A stretch of DNA of 64,000 nucleotides from Alkalicoccus urumqiensis (GTDB taxonomy: Bacteria > Bacillota > Bacilli > Bacillales > Salisediminibacteriaceae): contig NZ_PVNS01000001.1 in assembly GCF_002993335.1 (NCBI RefSeq), forward strand, positions 310,001-374,000, written 5' to 3'. A program made the translations under genes and the position numbers. Each line of letters opens with the position of its first letter. Position 1 is the stretch's first letter. Below the pieces are notes generated by a model. That model saw only the letters and a list, made by a program, of their open reading frames with translations, did not search any database and was not told the DNA's origin. Positions 52,377 through 61,307 of the stretch are shown here, in pieces.

Positions 52377-53123
52377 CTACTGCATCGAAAATCCCTGATT
52401 TATTAAAAACGGGGTGAGGTCCCGGCGCCGTTTTTTAGCAAAATACCGGCTCATCTCTGTGCTCCAGTCGGTATCGCGCTGATTGGTGGAACGGGCGGTG
52501 TAGTATGCATGGATCGCTTCATCGAACCGGTTGAGCGCACGCTGCAGGCCGTCCGTGCGGTACGTGTTCTCGAAGACGACCGCTTCTTTTGGCAGGCGCG
52601 GCTTCTGCTCAGGGATTTCCCCGGCATAGCCGAGGCACATGCCCATCACCGGAAACGTGTACGGCGGGAGATCCAGGCATTCCCGGACCCCGTCCGGCTC
52701 ATTGCGGATGCCGCCGATCATCACCCCGCCGAGCCCGGCTGCTTTGGCTGCGATATAGGCGTTTTCTGCCGCAAGCGCTGCATCGACGGCGCCGACGAGG
52801 ACATTTTCGGTTTCGTGAATTTCAAACGGCTGCTGTCTGGCTTCGCTGATGAGAGAGTGCCGGTAAAAGTCAGCGGTAAACACGAGAAATTCCGGTGCCT
52901 CCTCCACGTAGCGCTGATTGCCGCATAAGTGGGCAAGGCGTTTTCGTTTCTCCGGATCCGTGATGCGGATGATGCTGTATGCCTGGATGTGGTGTGACGT
53001 CGGAGCGCGGCGGGCAGCTTCCAGAATCTCCTCCAGAACCGCTTCCGGCACCGGTTCATTCGTGAATGACCGGATCGAGCGGTGCTGATGCAGCAGATCC
53101 ATTAACAGCGGATCAACGCCCAT
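52377..53123 (-). CDS. Nitroreductase family NADPH-dependent oxidoreductase (NfsA type)
   Basis: 248 residues from ATG 53123 behind GGGGAGGGAG. FMN-binding segments typical of NfsA/FRP enzymes are present: LLHQHRSIRSFTNEPVPEAVLEEILEAARRAPTSHH near the N-terminus, GAVDAALAAENAYIAAKAAGLGGVMIGGIRNE in the middle, and a C-terminal WSTEMSRYFAKKRR helix. It reduces nitro compounds, quinones or flavins with NADPH. The start overlaps the cyclic-amidohydrolase gene by 11 bp. Its task within this operon is not evident; it may simply be cotranscribed. Confidence 0.92.
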   Translation of the reverse strand: MGVDPLLMDLLHQHRSIRSFTNEPVPEAVLEEILEAARRAPTSHHIQAYSIIRITDPEKRKRLAHLCGNQRYVEEAPEFLVFTADFYRHSLISEARQQPFEIHETENVLVGAVDAALAAENAYIAAKAAGLGGVMIGGIRNEPDGVRECLDLPPYTFPVMGMCLGYAGEIPEQKPRLPKEAVVFENTYRTDGLQRALNRFDEAIHAYYTARSTNQRDTDWSTEMSRYFAKKRRRDLTPFLINQGFSMQ

Positions 53124-54537
53124 ACACGCTCCCTCCCCGTCCCGGAGGAGCAAACCATTCTCCGTATCCTTCCGTACCGCTCTCCACCCGGCCGTCTTTC
53201 ATAATCGTACGTCCACGGACGATCGTCATCTGCGGCCAGCCGGTGATGTTTCTTCCGTCGTACGCCGTTACTTTCCCTTTGCTGTGGAGTTTTTCCCGGT
53301 CGATCGTTCCAGTTTTGTTCATATCCACAATCGTAATATCCGCGTCGGCGCCCGCGGTGAGTGTGCCTTTTTTCGGATCGAGACCGAAGAGGCGGGCCGG
53401 ATTTTCCGAAAGCAGGCGGGCACAGTCGTTCAGGGTGATTTTCCCGTCTGTCACAGCCTGCAGCATGAGCGGGACTAGTGTTTCCACGCCGCACATGCCG
53501 GCGGGAATATCCCAGAGACTGCCATCCTTTTCCTCCGGTGTGTGCGGGGCATGGTCCGAACAGACGTGGGAAATCGTCCCGTCGGCAATGCCGCGCCAGA
53601 TTTCCTCCTGATCGGAGCGGTGCTTGACCGGTGGATACACTTTCATCTGCGGTCCTACTGTGTCGTAGTCTTCCGCGGATAAAAATAAGTAGTGCGGGCA
53701 GGTTTCGACCGTAATCGGCAGGCCTTCCTGCTGGGCTCTGCGGATACGGCGGACAGACTCACCGGCGCTCACGTGCAGAATGTGAAGCCGGACTCCGGTT
53801 TCTCTCGCCATGTCGATGCCGGCCTGGACGGTCATCACTTCTGCCAGTGCCGGACGCCCGCGGAGAAGGTCTTCGTACGTGCGGCCTCCTTCTGCTTCCA
53901 CGCCTCCGGTGAGTGTCTGAATGAGGTCGTTGTTTTCTGCGTGTACGGCAAAAATACGACCGGTCGACGCCACGTTTTTCATCATGCTGTACACTTCGCC
54001 GTCATGAAACGGCGGAATGACACTCTCCATCCCCGGCTTGTAGTTATACATAAGCTGATACGTCTCCGCATGCACGGCATAGCCCCAGAAGAACTTAAAG
54101 GCCGCCACTCCCGCGTCATCAAGCGGTGGAATGTCCTTCTCGTTCAAATGCCCGAGGCAGATCCCCCAAAGCGCGAAATCAACCGCTGCCTGACGGCCTA
54201 AATGGGCCTTCTGCTTCTCCATATTTTCCGTATTGTTGACAGGTGGATTCGTATTCGGCATTTCAATGACGGTGGTTACGCCGCCCGCTGCAGCGGCGCG
54301 CGTCGAATGGGCGAAGTCCTCTTTGTGGGAGGCTCCCGGATCTCTTGAATGAATGTGGGTATCAATAAATCCCGGAAATACGTACTGACCGGAGGCATCG
54401 ATATCTTCCTCAATGTCTCCTTCCAGTGTCTTCGCTGTAATGGCTGCGATGCGCCCGTCCTGAATATAAATATCCGCTTTCCGCGTGGCATCTCCTGTTA
54501 CAATCGTTCCATTTTTTATCCGCTTCTGCCATGCCAT
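53113..54537 (-). CDS. Dihydroorotase/allantoinase/hydantoinase-family cyclic amidohydrolase
   Basis: 474 residues. Metal-binding HIH lies in PGFIDTHIHSRDPGASHKEDF, near residue 60, a catalytic-type Lys in AAFKFFWGYAVHAETYQ, and further His ligands in RIFAVHAENNDL, LHILHVSAGES and an SDHAPHTPEEKDG segment with the catalytic Asp. ETCPHYLFL is a family block. The DPGASHKED and PHTPEEK forms are shared by allantoinases and class I dihydroorotases, which both open a cyclic ureide. Neighbouring PyrD/PyrK-type and N-carbamoyl amidohydrolase genes favour dihydroorotate as substrate, with allantoin or a dihydropyrimidine as alternatives. It overlaps the pyrD-like gene by 22 bp. Confidence 0.9.
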   Translation of the reverse strand: MAWQKRIKNGTIVTGDATRKADIYIQDGRIAAITAKTLEGDIEEDIDASGQYVFPGFIDTHIHSRDPGASHKEDFAHSTRAAAAGGVTTVIEMPNTNPPVNNTENMEKQKAHLGRQAAVDFALWGICLGHLNEKDIPPLDDAGVAAFKFFWGYAVHAETYQLMYNYKPGMESVIPPFHDGEVYSMMKNVASTGRIFAVHAENNDLIQTLTGGVEAEGGRTYEDLLRGRPALAEVMTVQAGIDMARETGVRLHILHVSAGESVRRIRRAQQEGLPITVETCPHYLFLSAEDYDTVGPQMKVYPPVKHRSDQEEIWRGIADGTISHVCSDHAPHTPEEKDGSLWDIPAGMCGVETLVPLMLQAVTDGKITLNDCARLLSENPARLFGLDPKKGTLTAGADADITIVDMNKTGTIDREKLHSKGKVTAYDGRNITGWPQMTIVRGRTIMKDGRVESGTEGYGEWFAPPGRGGSVYGR

Positions 54538-55466
54538 AGTACTCCTCCTTCTGAAGGCTTCATCTTCACGCCGCCGATGATGTCCTGAATCGATGTCAGC
54601 TCATGGCGGATCATGTATGCTTCAATGTCGTCGAGTGTATCGGTTAAGGCGGTCGGATTGATAAAGCTTGCTGTTCCGACCTGCACCGCTGAGGCGCCGG
54701 CGAGCATCATTTCCAGCGCGTCCCGGCCGTTCATGACGCCGCCGCAGCCGATAATCGGAATAGATACCGCCTGTGCCGCCTGATAAATCATGCGGACGAT
54801 GATCGGCTTCACTGCCGGTCCGGACAAGCCGCCCATGTTGTTGCCGATAAGCGGCTCGCGGGTCTCCACATCGATCGCCATCGCCAAAAACGTGTTGGCA
54901 ACCGTAAGCGCATCGGCGCCGCCTTTTTCTGCCGCGGCAGCAATTTCCTGAATGCTCGTCACGTTCGGCGTCAGCTTGGCGATCAGCGGAACCCGACTGA
55001 CTTCTTTCGCCCGTGAGAGCAGCTCATAGGTGACGTCTTTATCCATACCGAATGCCAGTCCGTCTGCCTTTAAGTTGGGGCACGATATATTTAATTCGAG
55101 CGCGTCCACGTCGGGGTGGCTGCTCAGTGTTTTCGTCATTTCGGTAAATTCATCGATATCCTCCGCGGAAATACTCGGAATGAGCGGAGCATCGTAGGCG
55201 GCATACTCCGGAATGGTCTCTTCCAGGTATTTCTCCAGCCCTTTCGACTGAATGCCGATCGAATTGATCATGCCGCCGTGGGTTTCACACACCCTCGGCG
55301 TTGCATTTCCGGGCTGCGGAAGATTCGTAATGCTTTTTGGCACGAGCGCGCCGAGCCGGTTGAAATCGACGGCTTCGGTCATCTCCGGTCCGAATGCGCC
55401 GGAGGCCGGCATCACCGGGTTCGGCAGTGTCAGCGTACCAATTTGGACGTTCAGATCGAGCGTCAT
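54516..55466 (-). CDS. Dihydroorotate dehydrogenase, class 1B catalytic subunit (PyrD-like)
   Basis: 316 residues, the usual class 1B length. FMN and substrate-binding segments are MPASGAFGPEM, KSITNLPQPGN, GMINSIGIQSKGLEKYLEE, ELNISCPNLK with the catalytic Cys region, IAKLTPNV, NNMGGLSGPAVKPI and IIGCGGVMNGRDALEMMLAGASAVQVGTA. It pairs with the PyrK-like subunit encoded by the overlapping upstream gene and uses NAD. No other biosynthetic pyr genes (carAB, pyrB, pyrE, pyrF) are next to it. This suggests a second, catabolic copy working in the orotate-reducing direction, or a related pyrimidine reductase. Confidence 0.92.
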   Translation of the reverse strand: MTLDLNVQIGTLTLPNPVMPASGAFGPEMTEAVDFNRLGALVPKSITNLPQPGNATPRVCETHGGMINSIGIQSKGLEKYLEETIPEYAAYDAPLIPSISAEDIDEFTEMTKTLSSHPDVDALELNISCPNLKADGLAFGMDKDVTYELLSRAKEVSRVPLIAKLTPNVTSIQEIAAAAEKGGADALTVANTFLAMAIDVETREPLIGNNMGGLSGPAVKPIIVRMIYQAAQAVSIPIIGCGGVMNGRDALEMMLAGASAVQVGTASFINPTALTDTLDDIEAYMIRHELTSIQDIIGGVKMKPSEGGVLWHGRSG

Positions 55467-56239
55467 GAAATCACCACCTGTTCCATTGGGAAAACGGGCC
55501 CTTCATAACAGACCCGGACGGAATGTTCTTTTCCGTCTTTTTGAATCGGGGAGACGCAGGAGAAACAGGCGCCCATCGCACAGCCCATCTGTTCTTCCAG
55601 GGCAATTTCCCCCTGGAGTCCGTATTCGTGGAGAAGCCGCTGATTTAACAAAGACAGTCTCCGGGAGCCGCACGTATAAAGGGAATCGATGTCTTTTTGT
55701 TCAATAATCTCCCGCATCTGGGCTTCGACTGCTTTCACGTCGCTGTTTCCCTGCTCCTCGGTGACGCGGTACACCTGCACGCCCATTTCCTCCAGCATTT
55801 CGCCGGAAAGAAGATCGTCTTTCGTTCTTGCACTTAAAATGGCCGTACAGCCGGTGCCGTTCTCCACTGCTTTCTGTGCGAGGGCAGCAAGCGTGGCGAT
55901 GCCGACGCCGCGTGCGGTAAGCAGAATTTCTTTCTGGGAGCCGAGCTGGAATCCCTGTCCGAGCGGCCCGAGTACATCAAGTGTATCCCCCGTCTCTTTT
56001 TTCGTCATTTCCACTGTGCCGGCTCCTTTGACGAGATATAAAAACTCGAGCGTCGTCTCCGTAATCCGGTAGACGCTCAGTGGTCTCCGTAGAAACGGCG
56101 ACAGTGCTTCGGTCGTCCGGAGGTGGAAAAACTGGCCCGGATCGACGTTTTCAGGCATCGACGTGCGGTCGACGACCATCAGCCAGTACCTTTGGGATAC
56201 TTGTATGTTTTTCAAAACAGGGAGCAGATGTTGTTTCAT
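55463..56239 (-). CDS. Dihydroorotate dehydrogenase electron-transfer subunit (PyrK-like)
   Basis: 258 residues. The N-terminal FAD domain shows PGQFFHLRTTEALSPFLRRPLSVYR. An NAD-binding part follows with LLTARGVGIATLAALAQKA, where the usual GGGIG is changed to ARGVG. The C-terminal [2Fe-2S] cluster has four cysteines in EEQMGCAMGACFSCV and RVCYEGPVF. It passes electrons between NAD(H) and the FMN of the PyrD partner. Start and stop overlap both neighbours by ATGA, so M20 hydrolase, PyrK and PyrD are translationally coupled. The altered NAD loop may mean a changed cofactor preference. Confidence 0.92.
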   Translation of the reverse strand: MKQHLLPVLKNIQVSQRYWLMVVDRTSMPENVDPGQFFHLRTTEALSPFLRRPLSVYRITETTLEFLYLVKGAGTVEMTKKETGDTLDVLGPLGQGFQLGSQKEILLTARGVGIATLAALAQKAVENGTGCTAILSARTKDDLLSGEMLEEMGVQVYRVTEEQGNSDVKAVEAQMREIIEQKDIDSLYTCGSRRLSLLNQRLLHEYGLQGEIALEEQMGCAMGACFSCVSPIQKDGKEHSVRVCYEGPVFPMEQVVIS

Positions 56240-57486
56240 GATGATACCTCCCGTGTAATTTCCTCAGCGGTTTTCCGGATGCTTTCTTCCAGCACATCGA
56301 CACCCGGCAGAATATCTTCCATTTTCGTATACTCGTCCGGATGATGGCTCAGTCCTTCTTCCGATGGAACAAAAATCAGTGCCCCCGGCCAGCGCAGCGC
56401 CATATTCATGACATCGTGTCCGGCACCGCTCATCATTACTTCCGATTCAATGCCAAGTGACTCCGCACTGTGGAGCAGGCGGCTCCGGAGCTCCGTATCC
56501 AGATGAACGGGATCTTCTTCGGAAATCACTTCCGGGCGGATCTGGACCTCCCGCTCTGCTTCCAGCGATTTCGCCAGATCCTGAAACGAATCGGCAATCC
56601 GCTTCCGCGAAAAGCGGTCGGTGCTCCGGATATCCACATCAAACTGACAGCGGCCGGGCACGATATTCATGCCTCCCGGGTACGCTTCAATCCGTCCGAC
56701 GGTCGCCACGGTGCGGAATGCCCGCTCATCGATCGCTGCTTTCTCCAGGTGGAGAATCAGCTCGGACGCAGCGGTCAGCGCGTCCTGCCGCATGGACATC
56801 GGCGTCGTACCGGAGTGGGACGCTTTTCCTTCCACTTCCACCCGCATGCGATACGGTGCAGCAATGCCGTCCACGATACCGACCGCACTTTCCGTGGACT
56901 TCAGAATCATCCCCTGTTCGATATGAAGCTCAAAAAAGGCACGGATGTCATCTTCGGCACGGAACGCGCGGCACAAATCTTCCGGATCATACCCTGCTTC
57001 TTTAACTGCGTCAAAAAACGACGTTCCGTCCCGGTCCATGAGTCCCGCGAGTGTCTTTTCCGCCACGTTTCCGCTCATCAGCTTGCTCCCGATCGTCGCC
57101 ATACCGAACCGGGACGATTCTTCGGCGCGGAACACGATGACCTCCACCGGATAGCGGGTAACGGTATTCGTCTCGTTCAGCCGGGAAATCACTTCCAGCC
57201 CTGCGAGCACGCCGAGTGTGCCGTCATACCCACCGCCGGCGTAGACAGTGTCCAAGTGGGAACCGACTGCCGCCGCAGGTCCTTCTTCTTCCCCCGCCCG
57301 GCGGCAGATCAGGTTGCCGGCCGCATCCTCCCGGCAGGTCATGCCCTCTTCTTCACACCACGTGCGGAAAAGGGCGGCCGCTTCCGATTCTTCCTTTGAA
57401 TACGCAAGCCGGAACAAGCCGGGTTCCTCCCGTCGTCCAATGCTGTTGATTTTCTTCAGTCGTTCTTCCAATCGTCTGATACTCAT
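56236..57486 (-). CDS. M20-family N-carbamoyl-amino-acid / allantoate amidohydrolase
   Basis: 416 residues. The five metal ligands of the family are visible: His in VGSHLDTVYAGG, Asp in GGYDGTLGVLAGLE, Glu in FRAEESSRFGM, His in FELHIEQG and His in GLSHHPDEYTKME. The dimerisation lid contains EGKASHSGTTPMSMRQDAL. Members hydrolyse allantoate, N-carbamoyl-L-amino acids, N-carbamoyl-beta-alanine or ureidosuccinate. Coupling to a PyrK/PyrD pair and a dihydroorotase-like gene makes N-carbamoyl-L-aspartate (ureidosuccinate) the most coherent substrate. It is the first gene of the operon. ATG 57486 follows GGGAGG, and a TATACT -10-like box lies about 47 nt upstream with a poor -35, suggesting activator dependence. 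Confidence 0.9.
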   Translation of the reverse strand: MSIRRLEERLKKINSIGRREEPGLFRLAYSKEESEAAALFRTWCEEEGMTCREDAAGNLICRRAGEEEGPAAAVGSHLDTVYAGGGYDGTLGVLAGLEVISRLNETNTVTRYPVEVIVFRAEESSRFGMATIGSKLMSGNVAEKTLAGLMDRDGTSFFDAVKEAGYDPEDLCRAFRAEDDIRAFFELHIEQGMILKSTESAVGIVDGIAAPYRMRVEVEGKASHSGTTPMSMRQDALTAASELILHLEKAAIDERAFRTVATVGRIEAYPGGMNIVPGRCQFDVDIRSTDRFSRKRIADSFQDLAKSLEAEREVQIRPEVISEEDPVHLDTELRSRLLHSAESLGIESEVMMSGAGHDVMNMALRWPGALIFVPSEEGLSHHPDEYTKMEDILPGVDVLEESIRKTAEEITREVSS

Positions 57487-57589
57487 AGCCGCCTCCCTGC
57501 TGCCGTGTGCAGTTATCTAGTGTATTCGAAGTATAGCACCGGCTTTTCTTTCATTCTTCAGCGCAGGCGACAGAATCCAGAACCGATTT

Positions 57590-59200
57590 TTATCGATTTC
57601 GATGAGCCTGGTGCATGAAATAGCCGATTTTTAATCCAACCTGCAGGTTCAGCTTTCCTTCCGACGTCTGAATAGACTGGCCGGTTAAGGAACTGACCCG
57701 CTGCAGCCGGTATTTCAGCGTGTTGACGTGGATATAGAGCGATTCCGCTGCAGCGGACATCGATTCATTCTGTTCAAAATACGCCTCCAGGCTCCGGACG
57801 AGATCGAGCTGATGCTGTTCATCGTATGCGGCAAGAATGCCGATCGTCTCCTGGTAAAAGGCGTTCAGCTCCTCTGCCGGAACGACGTTGACGAGGAGCC
57901 GGAAAATGCCGAGCTCGTCATAGTGAACGTAGTTTTCCCCGGAAAGTTCGAGGCTCCGGCTGATCGACAGCGCGAGACGCGCTTCTTCACAGACGCCCTT
58001 CAGTGCGGTGATGTCCGTATCCGCTTCCCGGCTCACTCCTGCGTAAGGCTCTGCCTGCACGAGACGGCCGAATTCACGGATGAGCATCTGCAGGTCGGTT
58101 TTCATCCGGTCCCTTTTTCTGCCGGCGGCAGGATACAGCAGGTAGAGCGTCTGGTGCATCGTTCCGAGCACGGCTTCGGGTTCGACGCTCCGGAGAACGT
58201 TTTCAAACTGGGCCATGTAGCCGCTGTAGCCGCTCTCCTCCCCCGGCCGCCCAAAATGGATGGCGCAGCAGACGTAGCCCCGTTCCGGGCGTATATTGTA
58301 GACAGCCGCCTGCTCCCGGAGTTCCACAGGATCGGTTTCACTGCCTTCCAGAAGCTTCCGGAGAAACTCCCGCTTGTATTGAAATTCCACTTCGTACTTC
58401 ACTTTGCGCCGCATGAACTCAAGCGATAAAATCGCCGCGGCCCGTTCAAAGACGGCAAGGTCGGTTTCCAGATGATCGAATTCCTGATCCCAGCTGGAAA
58501 TGACGCCGTAGAGCATGCCGTCGATCAGCACCGGCGCGGTAATACAGCTCACCTCCACCCCATCGGCGGAGTAGCGTGTCAGACGCACCGGCCGCTGCAG
58601 GTGTTCGATTTCTTTTATCTGCCGCTGTGTAAGCGGCTGAAACGGCGACGGGTCGAGCACGTCGTCGAGAAATGGAACGAGACTTTCAATGGCAATCTCA
58701 TGCTTTGTCAGGCTCCGGAGAACGTCCATAAAGTGGCGCACGCCGGAGCGGCTTAATGAAATTTCATTGAGCAGGTGATACGCTGCCTCGATGTCCTCTT
58801 GAAGCACCGCTTTGCGGTCAAAGATACGGTTCATGACCGGGGATAAAATATCCAGGTAGCTGATATGCTCGGGGATTTCCAGTACCGGAAATCCGAGCCG
58901 GTCCGCTTCTTCCAGAAGCACCGGCGGTATATCCTGAATAAACCGGTTCGGTTTAATGGCGAGTGCTGCTGTCCCGCGCTCATGAAGCTCCGCGATGAGG
59001 CGTTCCTGCGCGCGGAGGTCATCCTTGATCGGATACATGCTCGTCAACAGGAGCTCGTTTCCTTTGAGCCAGCGGACGATATCCGGCACTTCCATAATCG
59101 TTACATACGTAATTTCTTTTTCCAGACCGGCGCGCCCCGCAGCCACACGGCACTCTTTTAAGCCGCCGATCTGCATCGCTTCTTTTAATGTGATCGTCAT
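57590..59200 (-). CDS. PucR-family transcriptional regulator
   Basis: 536 residues. The N-terminal PucR domain (to about residue 125) begins LKEAMQIGGLKECRVAAGRAGLEKEITYVTIMEVPD. A GGDEF-like CdaR middle region follows, then the C-terminal helix-turn-helix PucR_C domain, YFEQNESMSAAAESLYIHVNTLKYRLQRVSSLTG. PucR of B. subtilis activates purine/allantoin catabolism. This protein lies between the ureide operon (57486 downward) and the TRAP transporter genes, all on one strand. It probably activates both in response to an intermediate. Its gene starts 29 nt after the TRAP permease gene ends, so it may be cotranscribed with it. Confidence 0.93.
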   Translation of the reverse strand: MTITLKEAMQIGGLKECRVAAGRAGLEKEITYVTIMEVPDIVRWLKGNELLLTSMYPIKDDLRAQERLIAELHERGTAALAIKPNRFIQDIPPVLLEEADRLGFPVLEIPEHISYLDILSPVMNRIFDRKAVLQEDIEAAYHLLNEISLSRSGVRHFMDVLRSLTKHEIAIESLVPFLDDVLDPSPFQPLTQRQIKEIEHLQRPVRLTRYSADGVEVSCITAPVLIDGMLYGVISSWDQEFDHLETDLAVFERAAAILSLEFMRRKVKYEVEFQYKREFLRKLLEGSETDPVELREQAAVYNIRPERGYVCCAIHFGRPGEESGYSGYMAQFENVLRSVEPEAVLGTMHQTLYLLYPAAGRKRDRMKTDLQMLIREFGRLVQAEPYAGVSREADTDITALKGVCEEARLALSISRSLELSGENYVHYDELGIFRLLVNVVPAEELNAFYQETIGILAAYDEQHQLDLVRSLEAYFEQNESMSAAAESLYIHVNTLKYRLQRVSSLTGQSIQTSEGKLNLQVGLKIGYFMHQAHRNR

Positions 59201-59229
59201 TTTCCTCTCCCTTTCCGGGTTATGCCGGG

Positions 59230-60507
59230 TTAATCAAACAGGTAGAGAAGGAACAGTGCCGATGCGGGAATGTACGTAATGATCGCAAGGGCGACGAGCT
59301 GTACCGCGAGAAACTTCCTCAGTCCGGGGAACATCTCCATCATGTTGAGTTTCGATATCGTCTGGGTGACGAAAATGTTGATGCCGAACGGCGGTGTGTA
59401 CATACCGATCGCCAGGTTGCAGATCATGATAATTCCAAGGTGCACCGGATCGATGCCGAGCTGCATACCCGCCGGGAAAATAAGCGGCGCAACGATGATA
59501 ATCGCGGCGATCCCTTCCATGAACATCCCCATGATGAGAAGGGCGATGTTTAACAGCAGCAGGAACAGGAAGATCGATGAAATGTTCTCTGTAATGAACC
59601 CGGCAATCTGCTGCGGCAGTCCTCCGCGCGTCAGCAGCCAGCCGAGAATCTGGGCCGCTGCGACGAGCACGAGCACCTGCGCCGAAGTAATCGCGGAATC
59701 CACCGATACTTGATAAAACTTTTTCAGACTCATCTCTTTGTAGACGAAGGCACTGATAATCAGTGCGTATACAGCTGCAATGCCGGCAGCTTCAGTCGGG
59801 GTGAATATACCGCCGTAAATCCCGCCGAGAATGATGACCGGAATTAACAGCGCCCAGAATGCTTTCTTAGTAGCCGTGAACAGCTCTGTTTTGGTCGCTT
59901 TCTTATCACGTGGCATGTTGTGGCGCTTGGAATACCAGTAAATGTAAGCAATCGTGACAAGCCCGATAATCAGCCCGGCACCGATTCCTGCTGTAAATAA
60001 GTCCCCGACAGACACGGTCGTAATAACCGCTGCGAGAACGATGAGCGTGATACTCGGCGGAATAATCAGGGACACCGCTCCGGCTGAAGCAAGCAGTCCC
60101 GCTGAAAAGGACGGATCGTATTTTTTCCGGATAAGCTCCGGGTACATGATTTTTCCGATCGCAATAACTGTCGCCGGGCTCGACCCGGACAGCGCACCGA
60201 AAAACATGCTCGATACCTGCGTCGTCATTGCCACGCCGCCCGCCAGATGGCCGACGAGGGCTCTTGCCCATCGGAGGATTCTGTCAGACAGCCCTCCACC
60301 TTCCATAATATTGGCTGCATAGATGAAAAACGGCAGCGCCATGAGTGCAAACTGATCCAGTCCGCTGAACATGCGCTGGACGAGAATCATCGGGTTGATG
60401 TCACTGACAAACACGACGCTTAAAAACGACGCCAGGCCGAGCGCGACGAAGATCGGCGTGCTGATTAACAAAAAGAACATGAGTAAAATAAATAACACCG
60501 TAGTCAT
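59230..60507 (-). CDS. TRAP transporter large permease (DctM)
   Basis: 425 residues from ATG 60507 behind CTGGAGGAATAAG. About twelve hydrophobic segments are visible. DctM signatures are SSMFFGALSGSSPATVIAIGKIMYPELIRKKYDPSFSAGLLASAGAVSLIIPPSI near residue 105 and PLIFPAGMQLGIDPVHLGIIMICNLAIGMYTPPFGINIFV near the end. It uses the sodium or proton gradient to import the ligand delivered by the DctP lipoprotein. TRAP systems mostly carry organic acids. Orotate or a related carboxylated ureide would fit the linked operon. Confidence 0.95.
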   Translation of the reverse strand: MTTVLFILLMFFLLISTPIFVALGLASFLSVVFVSDINPMILVQRMFSGLDQFALMALPFFIYAANIMEGGGLSDRILRWARALVGHLAGGVAMTTQVSSMFFGALSGSSPATVIAIGKIMYPELIRKKYDPSFSAGLLASAGAVSLIIPPSITLIVLAAVITTVSVGDLFTAGIGAGLIIGLVTIAYIYWYSKRHNMPRDKKATKTELFTATKKAFWALLIPVIILGGIYGGIFTPTEAAGIAAVYALIISAFVYKEMSLKKFYQVSVDSAITSAQVLVLVAAAQILGWLLTRGGLPQQIAGFITENISSIFLFLLLLNIALLIMGMFMEGIAAIIIVAPLIFPAGMQLGIDPVHLGIIMICNLAIGMYTPPFGINIFVTQTISKLNMMEMFPGLRKFLAVQLVALAIITYIPASALFLLYLFD

Positions 60508-60580
60508 CCGCTTATTCCTCCAGATCGAAGCAGGACCGGCACGCACCGGTACCTGCGGTCATTTTCCTTCCCGGGAAGTG

Positions 60581-61102
60581 CTAGTTCTGTGGCTCTTCGC
60601 TCATATGGTTCATTTCCTGTGTTTCATCCTGTTTCCACATCCGGATCGACAGGCCGATGATATGAATGATGGAAATGAGACAGCCGATCGGAATGACCAG
60701 ATACACCCAGTAAATGCCGATCTGCAGCGACGGTGTAATCTGATTGGAGTCCATGGAAAACTGGACCATCTGCGCTCCGTACCAGCCGAGAAATGCGAGA
60801 AAGAGAATCGACAGCACGTTAACAAACAGCTGGATCGCTTTAGCCGCTTTCTTCGGAACGTAATCCAGCAGTACATCGATGCCGACATGAATACCCTTGC
60901 GGTAGCAGACCCCCATGCCTAAAAATGCAATCCAGATCATCAAATACCGGACGAGTTCATTGGCCCAGCTGACATTGGCGGAAAATCCGTACCGGAGGAC
61001 GACGTTGGCGAACAGAATAATCGTCGCGGCGATGATCAGAATACCGATAAATCCTTCCTCTGCACGCTTTAACACGCGCAGTCCTTTTTCTACTGCGGGC
61101 AT
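60581..61102 (-). CDS. TRAP transporter small permease (DctQ)
   Basis: 173 residues from ATG 61102 behind AGAAGGAGTGG; the longer open frame upstream lies in the intercistronic region. Four membrane helices are predicted at residues 15-38, 48-65, 85-108 and 128-150. ANVVLRYGFSANVSWANELVRYLMIWIAFLGMGVCYRKGIHVGI is the DctQ consensus region. It associates with DctM. It is transcribed after dctP, from which it is separated by a 205-bp gap containing a stable hairpin. Confidence 0.93.
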   Translation of the reverse strand: MPAVEKGLRVLKRAEEGFIGILIIAATIILFANVVLRYGFSANVSWANELVRYLMIWIAFLGMGVCYRKGIHVGIDVLLDYVPKKAAKAIQLFVNVLSILFLAFLGWYGAQMVQFSMDSNQITPSLQIGIYWVYLVIPIGCLISIIHIIGLSIRMWKQDETQEMNHMSEEPQN

Positions 61103-61227
61103 ACTTCCCCACTCCTTCTCTACAGGCCCTGCCGGGAAATCAAAAGAAGCCGTCCGTGATCCCTCCCGTCCCGCTTCCACTGACTTTCCGGCCTGCCTGA
61201 TCATTTCGTACCTCGTCAGGAAAGAAA

Positions 61228-61267
61228 GGAGGAGAGCGGTGCTGCCCCCTGCAGGACTCTCTCCTCC
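61228..61267 (-). other. Intercistronic hairpin between dctP and dctQ
   Basis: GGAGGAGAG pairs with CTCTCTCCTCC across a loop of about 20 bases that contains a GCAG/CTGC inner stem. A short T-rich stretch follows on the minus strand. It probably limits read-through or stabilises the dctP mRNA so that the binding protein is made in excess. Confidence 0.65.
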
Positions 61268-61307
61268 GTTTTCCTTTTCAGCTGCGTTCAGCCGGACGGA
61301 CCAAGTG

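Noticed and set aside
54516-56239. PyrD/PyrK genes as part of the pyrimidine biosynthesis operon
   Set aside because: None of carA, carB, pyrB, pyrE, pyrF, pyrP or pyrR is adjacent; the partners are an M20 amidohydrolase, a PucR regulator and a TRAP transporter.
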